DNA of 8,822 nt from Bacteroidales bacterium (lineage in GTDB: Bacteria > Bacteroidota > Bacteroidia > Bacteroidales > Porphyromonadaceae): positions 1 to 8,822 of the forward strand of contig SFHG01000061.1 of NCBI GenBank assembly GCA_004555765.1, given 5' to 3'. The first letter of the stretch is position 1, and each line of letters opens with the position of its first letter. Positions 1-5,869 of this stretch are shown piece after piece. Under the pieces are notes generated by a model. The model did no database searches. It was not told where the DNA came from and worked only from the letters and a program-made list of their open reading frames with translations. The translations under genes were made by a program, and so were the position numbers.

Positions 1-641
1 AGGTTGAGCTCCTGATTGAAGGACTTTTGAAGATCGGTAAGAATAGTCTTTACTTCCTCCTCATGGCTGTGATTGAAGGGATTGAAGACGTGAAAATTGT
101 CGAATATGACCTCGTAGGACAACGTGGTGTCCGGAGTGGGGCGGGCGAAGGCCTCAGTCTTTCCCGCAACCGAGTTGATATGGAGCGGATGATTAAGCAC
201 CATATTTTTGGCAAGAGGAATCAGTGGCAATTCTATCGCCATCGCAAGCGAACCGGGGACGGAGACTTTTTGCGCTGCCATAATCTTCTCTCTGTATGCC
301 TCGGGCAACCCATAGACATAGCCGTCACTTTTGGCCAGACGGTGCTCGTGCGAAAAGTCGATGAGCTTGAGCTCCGGAGGAAGGTGGTACGACCTCTGGA
401 ACCTCTCGCTGTGCCCTGTGGGAAGACAGATAAAGAGGAGGTCGAGTCCCTCAAAGTCGTCCTCATCGGTGAACGTCAGTGACTTGTAGTCCCTGAGATC
501 GTTAAAGAGCTCGGAGACCCTCATCCCACGTCGGTTGGGTGCGTATACTTTGTCGAGCCGGACATCGGGGTGGTTGAGGAGCAGACTGTACAATTCCCCC
601 ACCGCATATCCCTCGCTGCCAACGATGCCTACGTGTATCAT
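1..641 (-). CDS. argC: ArgC-like N-acyl-gamma-glutamyl-phosphate reductase homologue lacking the catalytic Cys (partial, N-terminal 213 codons)
   Basis: The family reduces N-acetyl- (or N-succinyl-) glutamyl-phosphate to the semialdehyde in cytoplasmic arginine biosynthesis. The reading frame is open from ATG at 641 to the window edge. The usual length is roughly 320-345 residues, so about a third is missing. Visible features are an N-terminal dinucleotide-binding fold with GIVGSEGYAVGE (residues 5-16, GxxGxxG), the family segment YGLPE (110-114), and an H-x-H-x-x-E stretch at 191-196 where Bacteroides ArgC has a similar one. The active-site loop, normally NPGC, reads VPGS (128-131), so the nucleophilic Cys is Ser131. 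The following Gly-rich substrate loop is also altered, reading AGKTEAF (159-165). It starts 15 bases after the abcF stop, so it is probably cotranscribed. The symbol denotes family homology only. Reductase activity is doubtful, and a pseudoenzyme or altered-function paralogue is likely. Confidence 0.75.
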   Translation of the reverse strand, partial: MIHVGIVGSEGYAVGELYSLLLNHPDVRLDKVYAPNRRGMRVSELFNDLRDYKSLTFTDEDDFEGLDLLFICLPTGHSERFQRSYHLPPELKLIDFSHEHRLAKSDGYVYGLPEAYREKIMAAQKVSVPGSLAMAIELPLIPLAKNMVLNHPLHINSVAGKTEAFARPTPDTTLSYEVIFDNFHVFNPFNHSHEEEVKTILTDLQKSFNQELN

Positions 642-656
642 ACAAAGAATAAATAG

Positions 657-2285
657 TTAGTAAATTTTCGCCCTCAGCTCGGCTACAGTGGGGTCGGTGA
701 CATAGTCGTCGTACTCCATCATCTTGTCAATCATTCCATTCGGTCCCAGCTCGATGATGCGGTTTGCCACGGTCTGGATAAATTCGTGGTCGTGGCTGGA
801 GAAAAGGACATTGCCGGGGTAGTTTTTGAGCGTGTTATTGAAGGCCTGGATGCTCTCGAGGTCAAGGTGATTGGTCGGCGTGTCGAGGATGAGGACGTTA
901 GCGTTTTTGAGCATCATCCTCGAGATCATGGAGCGCATTTTTTCGCCCCCGCTAAGGACTCCCACTTTCTTGAGTATCTCTTCGCCCGAGAAGAGCATAC
1001 GCCCGAGGTACCCTTTGAGGTAGACTTCGTTGGTGTCTTTGGCAAATTGGGAGATCCAGTCGATGAGGGTGATGTCTTTATTGAAAAACTCGGTATTGTC
1101 AAGCGGGAGGTAGGCCGTAGTGACGGTCTGACCCCATTCAAAAGTCCCCGCTTGGGCGGGGCGGTTGCCGTTGATGATCTCGAAGAAAGCCGTCATCGCC
1201 CTCGGGTCGTGGGAGAGGAATACGATCTTGTCACTTTTCTCCACGTTGAAGTCGAGGTTTTGGAAAAGCACCTGCTCTCCGGAACCGTCCACCGCGGGCG
1301 CAGTGGCGGTTAGCCCCTTGACTTCAAGTATTTTATTGCCGACCTCCCTGTCGGGAGTGAATATAATGCCCGGATAGCGGCGACTGGAGGGTTTGATTTC
1401 ATCGATATTGAGCTTCTCCAACATCTTCTTACGCGAAGTGGTCTGCTTGCTCTTAGCCACGTTGGCACTGAAACGGCGTATAAATTCTTCGAGTTCCTTT
1501 TTCTTTTCCTCTGCCTTCTTATTCTGCTGCTGCATCTGCTTAAGGGCGAGCTGAGAGCTTTCGTACCAGAAACTGTAATTGCCGGCATAGATCTGAACCT
1601 TATTGAAGTCTATGTCGACCGTGTGTGTGCAGACAGAGTCAAGGAAGTGGCGGTCGTGAGATACGACGAGGACGGTGTTCTCAAAGTCCTGGAGGTAATT
1701 TTCGAGCCAAGAGACGGTGTCAAGGTCGAGGTCGTTCGTCGGCTCGTCCAAGAGTAGGTTGTCCGGCTTACCAAAGAGGGCGCGAGCCAAGAGTACGCGC
1801 ACTTTTTGCTTGCCGGACAGGTTCGCCATCAGCTCGTAGTGAAGGGCTTCCGGTACGCCAAGCCCGCTTAGGAGCTGAGCTGCGTCACTCTCGGCGTTCC
1901 ATCCCTCCATCTCCGCGAACTTTTCTTCAAGCTCAGCGGCGCGGATGCCGTCTTCGTCGCTGAAGTCGGGCTTGGCGTATAGGGCGTCTTTTTCTTCCAT
2001 AATACCCCATAGTGTCGAGTGTCCCATCAGGACGGTGTTCATCACCGTGTACTCGTCAAATGCGAAGTGATCCTGGGAGAGGACGGAGAGCCTTTCACCG
2101 GGTCCCATCTCTACGGAGCCGCTCGTCGGATCAAGCTGTCCGCTGATCATCCGGAGTAGAGTGGATTTGCCCGCTCCGTTGGCTCCGATGATGCCGTAGC
2201 AGTTGCCGGGAAGAAATTTGAGGTTAACGTCTTTGAAAAGCACTCTGCCGCCAAATTGGATGCCGAGGTCGTTGGTTTGAATCAT
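657..2285 (-). CDS. ABC-F family ATPase, YbiT-like, with degenerate second nucleotide-binding domain
   Basis: This is a 542-residue soluble protein with two ABC ATPase domains and no membrane segments, the ABC-F layout of ribosome-associated translation factors. Domain 1 has an intact Walker A, GANGAGKST (34-42), Q-loop Gln71, signature LSGKQ (156-160), Walker B LLLDEP (177-182) and switch His210. A charged, probably coiled-coil interdomain linker (about 245-292) carries the conserved RRFSANVAKSKQ segment. In domain 2 the Walker A position reads LSHDPRAMT (357-365), with no GxxGxGKS/T. The signature LSGGEK (444-449) and His498 remain, but Walker B reads LILDTP (465-470), with Thr469 replacing the catalytic Glu. 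The rest of the sequence resembles E. coli YbiT, which has an intact second P-loop. It lies 39 bases after nadE and 15 before the ArgC-like gene. The exact cellular role is unknown, and an antibiotic-resistance role is not indicated. Confidence 0.93.
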   Translation of the reverse strand: MIQTNDLGIQFGGRVLFKDVNLKFLPGNCYGIIGANGAGKSTLLRMISGQLDPTSGSVEMGPGERLSVLSQDHFAFDEYTVMNTVLMGHSTLWGIMEEKDALYAKPDFSDEDGIRAAELEEKFAEMEGWNAESDAAQLLSGLGVPEALHYELMANLSGKQKVRVLLARALFGKPDNLLLDEPTNDLDLDTVSWLENYLQDFENTVLVVSHDRHFLDSVCTHTVDIDFNKVQIYAGNYSFWYESSQLALKQMQQQNKKAEEKKKELEEFIRRFSANVAKSKQTTSRKKMLEKLNIDEIKPSSRRYPGIIFTPDREVGNKILEVKGLTATAPAVDGSGEQVLFQNLDFNVEKSDKIVFLSHDPRAMTAFFEIINGNRPAQAGTFEWGQTVTTAYLPLDNTEFFNKDITLIDWISQFAKDTNEVYLKGYLGRMLFSGEEILKKVGVLSGGEKMRSMISRMMLKNANVLILDTPTNHLDLESIQAFNNTLKNYPGNVLFSSHDHEFIQTVANRIIELGPNGMIDKMMEYDDYVTDPTVAELRAKIY

Positions 2286-2324
2286 ATCTGTGTGTCGTGT
2301 GTGAAGTTTTGTGTCCGGTCGTCT

Positions 2325-4244
2325 TTAGAGCTTCTCAATGGCTTTGAGCCACATATCGGCCTTAGCATCGCTGGGCATCAGCCAGGTACCACGGGGAGAG
2401 AGGGATACGGCTCCGACTTTGGGTCCGTCGGGCATCGCGTTCCGTTTGAACTGCTGCCGGAAGAATCTGCTGATGAAGGTTTTGAGCCATCCTTTGATCT
2501 CCTCGGAAGAGTATTTGCCCTCAAAGGCTTTCTCGGCGAGGAAGAAGAGTTTCTCCGGCGAGTAAGCGTTCTTGAGCATGTGGTAGATGAAGAAATCGTG
2601 CACTTCGTACGGTCCCAGGATCTTCTCTGTCTCTTGGGAAATGACATTTTCGTCCTCGTTTCTGAGCTCCGGACTCACCGGTGTTTCTACCACGTCTATG
2701 AGGATGTCCCTTATCTCGTCGGAGTAGTCCTTGGACAACTGCATCACGATGGTACGGATGGAAGTCTTCGTGATCGAACCGTTGACGTTATACATACTCA
2801 TGTGGTCGCCGTTGAACGTAGACCAGCCGAGCGTTACTTCGCTCAAGTCTCCTGTGCCGAGTACGAACCCTCTTTCGAGGTTGGCAAGGTTCATCAGTAT
2901 CTCTGTTCGGGTGCGGGCTTGCGTATTCTCATAGGTCGTGTCTTCCGTCCGTGTGTCGTGTCCGATGGCTTTGAGTTGATGTTCTGCCATTTCGCCAATC
3001 GGTATCTCGCGTGCGTCTACGCCTAAGAGTTCCATTAGTCTCAGTGCATTATTCAGTGTGCGCCGGCTTGTGCCGAGACCGGGCATGGTTACGGCGATGA
3101 CCTCTTTTGGACTCCTTCCAAGTACGGTCATGGCTCTGACCGCCACGAGAAGCGCAAGGGTGCTGTCGAGCCCTCCGCTTACGCCGAGAATGATTTTGGA
3201 GCCCTCCAAGTGGCGAAGCCGTTGCAAGAGTCCCGTGACCTGGATATTGAACATCTCCCGGCTCAGCTCCCTTTTGTCCGAATTTTGGGGCATAAAAGGA
3301 TCCCGGTCGATGTGACGGGTCATTTCGTAGTCCTCTGTCTCGTGCATCTCGAAAGGCACGACGGCAAGTTTGTCGCTCGTATAGTGTGAGGCAGCTTTGC
3401 GGAAGGTGCTATTGAGAAGCCTTTCGGCACGGATACGGGAGACGTCGATGTCGCTGATGAGCATCCTCTCTGACAGCTCAAAGCGGGGCATTTCTCCCAA
3501 GATTACGCCGTTTTCGGCTATGAACGCTTTCCCGGCATATACGTTGTCCGTGGAGCTCTCGCCTATACCGCAGGAGGCGTACACGTAGGCCGAAATCTGC
3601 TGGGCAGATAAGCCGGAGACAAGGCTTTTGAGGTAGTTATTCTTCCCCGAGCTCTCGTTTGAGGCAGAGAGGTTAAATATGATGTGTGCGCCGTAGAGCG
3701 CGAGTCGGGTTCCGGGGGTCAGAGGGGACCACATATCTTCGCAGATCTCTACCCCTATGCCGATTTTGCCATTGAGGAAAATAAGGTCGTGTCCGATGGG
3801 AAACTCTTGTTCTCCGATGTGAGCAGTCGAAAGGAGCAGGTCGTATGAGCTCGAAAACCACCTTTTCTCCTGAAATTCGCGATAGTTCGGCAGGTAAGTC
3901 TTCGGGATGGCTCCGATAATCTTGCCTTTCTGGATGGCGACGGCAGTATTGAAGAGCTTGTCCTCCACTTCGAGCGGCATTCCCACGAAGTAGAGCAAAT
4001 CGACGTCCTTCGTTCTTTCTGCCAAAATCTCCACAGCCTTCTCTGCTTGTTCTATCAGGAAAGGCTGCAGAAAGAGGTCGCCGCAAGTGTAGCCGGTGAT
4101 GCTGAGCTCCGGGAAAGTGAGAAGCTCTACTCTTTGTGCGGCTGCTTGGCGCACCATTCGCTCTATGCGCTCTATGTTATAGTAGCAGTTTGCCACTTCC
4201 ACGAAGGGGACAGCGGCGGCCACTTTCACATAACCATGTTTCAT
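2325..4244 (-). CDS. nadE: Glutamine-dependent NAD+ synthetase
   Basis: It catalyses the last step of NAD+ synthesis: deamido-NAD+ plus ATP and glutamine-derived ammonia gives NAD+. The 639-residue protein has the long two-domain form. The N-terminal nitrilase-type glutaminase domain shows a Glu-Lys-Cys triad: Glu46 in FPELSITGY, Lys115 in PKTYLPNY and Cys168 in GVEICEDMW. The C-terminal synthetase domain carries the PP-loop SGGLDS (356-361) for ATP pyrophosphatase chemistry, followed by the conserved GTGDLSEVTLGW segment. Length matches bacterial and mycobacterial glutamine-dependent enzymes. I chose ATG 4244 (MKHGYVKVAAAVPF) because homology begins there; an in-frame ATG 54 bases upstream only adds a non-conserved extension. 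It is first gene of a probable nadE-abcF-argC-like transcript, with a promoter candidate at 4357-4388 and a structured leader between. Confidence 0.97.
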   Translation of the reverse strand: MKHGYVKVAAAVPFVEVANCYYNIERIERMVRQAAAQRVELLTFPELSITGYTCGDLFLQPFLIEQAEKAVEILAERTKDVDLLYFVGMPLEVEDKLFNTAVAIQKGKIIGAIPKTYLPNYREFQEKRWFSSSYDLLLSTAHIGEQEFPIGHDLIFLNGKIGIGVEICEDMWSPLTPGTRLALYGAHIIFNLSASNESSGKNNYLKSLVSGLSAQQISAYVYASCGIGESSTDNVYAGKAFIAENGVILGEMPRFELSERMLISDIDVSRIRAERLLNSTFRKAASHYTSDKLAVVPFEMHETEDYEMTRHIDRDPFMPQNSDKRELSREMFNIQVTGLLQRLRHLEGSKIILGVSGGLDSTLALLVAVRAMTVLGRSPKEVIAVTMPGLGTSRRTLNNALRLMELLGVDAREIPIGEMAEHQLKAIGHDTRTEDTTYENTQARTRTEILMNLANLERGFVLGTGDLSEVTLGWSTFNGDHMSMYNVNGSITKTSIRTIVMQLSKDYSDEIRDILIDVVETPVSPELRNEDENVISQETEKILGPYEVHDFFIYHMLKNAYSPEKLFFLAEKAFEGKYSSEEIKGWLKTFISRFFRQQFKRNAMPDGPKVGAVSLSPRGTWLMPSDAKADMWLKAIEKL

Positions 4245-4277
4245 AAGGGATAAATGTCGGGGGCGTTCAAAAACTTT

Positions 4278-4343
4278 CGAGACGAGAAAGACCACCACTT
4301 TTCTGTCCGAGGACTTTCTCTCTCGATAAAACTGAGGTGGTTT
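4278..4343 (-). promoter_or_regulatory. Interleaved inverted repeats in the nadE leader (possible cis-acting RNA structure)
   Basis: In the minus-strand leader, four arms follow in the order A-B-A'-B'. A is ACCACC (4341-4336) and pairs with A', GGTGGT (4296-4291). B is CGAGAGAGAAAG (4325-4314) and pairs with B', CTTTCTCGTCTCG (4290-4278), through 12 base pairs with one bulged base. A' and B' abut. Since the pairs cross, A/A' and B/B' are either mutually exclusive or form a pseudoknot; the zero-length A'-B' linker favours exclusivity. The arms are seen directly; RNA function is inferred. It does not match any riboswitch class I can recognise. Conservation is unknown. Confidence 0.35.
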
Positions 4344-4356
4344 GCTAACACGCCCA

Positions 4357-4388
4357 CAAATTTACCACTTTTGCCTCTCACCCCGAAA
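4357..4388 (-). promoter_or_regulatory. Candidate Bacteroides-type promoter for nadE
   Basis: Read on the minus strand, TAAATTTG (4364-4357) is an exact match to the -7 consensus TAnnTTTG. It is preceded, after a 20-base spacer, by TTTC (4388-4385), three of four matches to the -33 consensus TTTG. Spacing fits the 19-21 bases usual for the Bacteroidales primary sigma factor. Transcription would begin near 4350, giving a leader of roughly 105 bases before the nadE ATG. No experimental support is visible. Confidence 0.55.
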
Positions 4389-4403
4389 TATCGATAGGAG
4401 AGG

Positions 4404-4411
4404 TATCTTTG
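4404..4411 (+). promoter_or_regulatory. Candidate -7 promoter element for the FtsX-type permease gene
   Basis: TATCTTTG matches the Bacteroidales -7 consensus TAnnTTTG exactly and lies 29 bases before the chosen ATG at 4441, predicting a leader of about 20-25 bases. No good -33 box sits at the expected distance; the nearest TTTG (4370-4373) is 30 bases upstream, which is too far. It is therefore a half-supported promoter. It also supports the downstream ATG at 4441, since the in-frame ATG at 4342 lies upstream of it. Confidence 0.45.
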
Positions 4412-4440
4412 TGGAGACAGATAAGATAAAAGATAAGGCA

Positions 4441-5736
4441 ATGAAGTTAGAGCGAATCCTCGCAGACAAATTCCTCCACAAAGACCCCGACGAGAGTGGG
4501 GGAAAGCGGTTGCTTCGACCGTCCGTGAAGCTGACGGTATCGGGCATCGCGCTCGGGGTCTCTGTCATCTTGCTTTCCTTCTTTATAGTAGAGGGATTTA
4601 AGGGCGAGATCAGGACGAAAGTGAACGGTCTCATCGGCAGCATCGTCATTTCCAACCCCGACAACGTATTCGGACAGTATTCCATTCCTCTGGAGCTGCC
4701 TTCGGATGCGTTGGACGCGGTCACCAAGACCGTGAGACGTGCAGACCCCGAGGCGACCGTCTATACCTTTGCCGACGAGATGGCTCTTTTCAAAACGGAC
4801 TCGGCATTTGCCGGCGTCCTTATGCACGGTGTGGATTCCCTGTATAATCGCGATTTCTTCAGTTCTTATTTGAAAGCGGGTGAGCTGCCTTCTTTCCGGG
4901 AAACATCGTTCCTTTCGGACGGGATTTTGATCTCTTCCCACCTGTCGCGTTCGCTTTCGTTAGGTGTCGGTGATGAGGTAATGGCCTATTTCCGGTCTGC
5001 AGGGTCGGGAAAGGGAAGCGATGGGGGTATAAGGATGAGACGGCTCAAGGTTGCCGGGGTTTTCGATACCGGATTTGAAGACTTTGATCAAAAAATGGTC
5101 GTCGGCGACATACGACAAGTACGAAATCTTCTGGGGCTGAATGAAGAAGAAGCGAGCGGCGTGATGGTGCAGCTTCGGGCGAGCGGAGCGGACACCGATG
5201 CGGTGTACGAGCAACTTTTTGCCCTTCTTGCCGACCGCTATGCGAATAATGGCGAACGTTACGCCATGAATAAAGCCGAGGAACTCAGTAACGGTATCCT
5301 CGACTGGCTCAATCTGCTGGATGCCAATGTACTCCTTATTCTGTGCCTTCTCACTGCAGTGGCGGGAATGACCATGATTACGGGCATTGTCGTACTGGTG
5401 ATGGAAAAAGTCCGAGCCATAGCGACTCTGAAGGCTCTGGGACAGAGCACACGATCCATAAAAGCCGTTTTCAGGCAGATGGCTCTCTCTATACTTATGA
5501 AGGGATTGATGTGGGGCAATTTGTTTGCATTAGTTCTCGCAGGCATACAGTACTTTTGGCATCCCATCACGTTGGACGCCTCTCAGTACTATATGGATTA
5601 CGTCCCCGTTCAAATCAATCTTTGGCCTCTGCTCCTGGTTAATCTCACGGTCTTTGTGGTAATCTATCTCCTGGTGCTCATCCCGGCGGTCTTGATTTCC
5701 AATGTGCGTCCTTCGGAAGCACTCCGATTCGAGTAA
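4441..5736 (+). CDS. FtsX/LolC/LolE-type ABC transporter permease
   Basis: A 431-residue inner-membrane protein with the LolC/LolE architecture. A first membrane segment (about 29-50) is followed by a large periplasmic MacB-like domain (about 52-290), then three C-terminal membrane segments (about 296-321, 348-371 and 395-419) forming the FtsX domain. The loop after the second segment, with EKVRAIATLKALGQS (about residue 321 on), is the usual contact with the ATPase. The C-terminus SNVRPSEALRFE is typical of the family. Such permeases move lipoproteins or other substrates out of the inner membrane with a LolD-like ATPase, but no ATPase gene is adjacent, so the partner must be encoded elsewhere. 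I chose ATG 4441 over 4342 because the upstream 33 codons are non-conserved and precede the -7 element. The gene is monocistronic here, divergent from nadE and convergent with nanT. Confidence 0.9.
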   Translation: MKLERILADKFLHKDPDESGGKRLLRPSVKLTVSGIALGVSVILLSFFIVEGFKGEIRTKVNGLIGSIVISNPDNVFGQYSIPLELPSDALDAVTKTVRRADPEATVYTFADEMALFKTDSAFAGVLMHGVDSLYNRDFFSSYLKAGELPSFRETSFLSDGILISSHLSRSLSLGVGDEVMAYFRSAGSGKGSDGGIRMRRLKVAGVFDTGFEDFDQKMVVGDIRQVRNLLGLNEEEASGVMVQLRASGADTDAVYEQLFALLADRYANNGERYAMNKAEELSNGILDWLNLLDANVLLILCLLTAVAGMTMITGIVVLVMEKVRAIATLKALGQSTRSIKAVFRQMALSILMKGLMWGNLFALVLAGIQYFWHPITLDASQYYMDYVPVQINLWPLLLVNLTVFVVIYLLVLIPAVLISNVRPSEALRFE

Positions 5737-5778
5737 GTTTGCCGGGATCTTTTTTTGCACGTACCGAGATATTGTTGC

Positions 5779-5812
5779 CGGTCTGTACCGGAAAAGGAAA
5801 TCGGTCTGTACC
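5779..5812. repeat. 11-base direct repeat overlapping the terminator stem
   Basis: CGGTCTGTACC occurs at 5779-5789 and again at 5802-5812. The second copy supplies most of the left arm of the terminator stem. The first copy lies inside its own small hairpin, CCGGT-ctgt-ACCGG (5778-5791). Either copy could pair with TACAGACCG at 5827-5835. This may be a local duplication with no function, or an alternative pairing partner for the terminator arm. Confidence 0.5.
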
Positions 5813-5842
5813 TCAATGACGCGAGATACAGACCGATTTTTT
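5798..5842. terminator. Probable bidirectional intrinsic terminator between the permease gene and nanT
   Basis: A perfect 13-base-pair stem joins 5798-5810 (AAATCGGTCTGTA) to 5827-5839 (TACAGACCGATTT), with a 16-base loop. On the plus strand it ends in six T (5837-5842), a good intrinsic terminator about 60 bases after the permease stop. On the minus strand the stem is followed by a weaker TTTCCTTTTCC tract, which may end the nan operon about 30 bases after the nanT stop. The convergent gene arrangement fits shared use. Confidence 0.75.
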
Positions 5843-5868
5843 GGGGAAATACGAAAGGTCTTTTCCCC
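5843..5868. other. Short hairpin just after the nanT stop codon
   Basis: GGGGAAA (5843-5849) and TTTCCCC (5862-5868) form a perfect 7-base-pair stem with a 12-base loop, lying immediately beyond the nanT stop. No T tract follows it in either direction; on the minus strand six A follow. Alone it is not a terminator. It may stabilise the 3' end of the nan mRNA or simply stack beside the main hairpin. Confidence 0.4.
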
Positions 5869-5869
5869 C

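Noticed and set aside
27..482. Plus-strand open frame of 151 codons at the left edge
   Set aside because: The opposite strand gives an uninterrupted ArgC-like protein with recognisable motifs, so this is an antisense shadow.
642..656. Possible separate promoter for the ArgC-like gene in the 15-base gap after abcF
   Set aside because: On the minus strand TATTCTTTG has a spacer one base too long for TAnnTTTG, and initiation from it would fall on or inside the start codon.
786..1313. Plus-strand open frame of 175 codons opposite the ABC-F gene
   Set aside because: Antisense to the conserved second ABC domain; no recognisable protein features.
2256..3026. Plus-strand open frame of 256 codons opposite nadE
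   Set aside because: It lies almost wholly antisense to the clearly conserved NAD+ synthetase gene and its translation resembles no family I know. Long antisense frames are expected in this codon usage.
4245..4298. Upstream ATG at 4298 as the nadE start
   Set aside because: The extra 18 residues (MVVFLVSKVFERPRHLSL) have no counterpart in the family, which begins near MKHG; coding there would also run through part of the inverted repeat arm at 4278-4290.
4342..4440. Upstream ATG at 4342 as the permease start
   Set aside because: The added 33 residues precede an exact -7 promoter match and overlap the divergent nadE promoter candidate; the membrane protein has a normal N-terminus from 4441.
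5731..5756. Seven-T run just after the permease stop as a terminator
   Set aside because: Only a 4-base-pair stem (ACTC/GAGT at 5721-5734) lies before it, and 15 bases separate stem and T run. The 13-base-pair hairpin downstream is far better.
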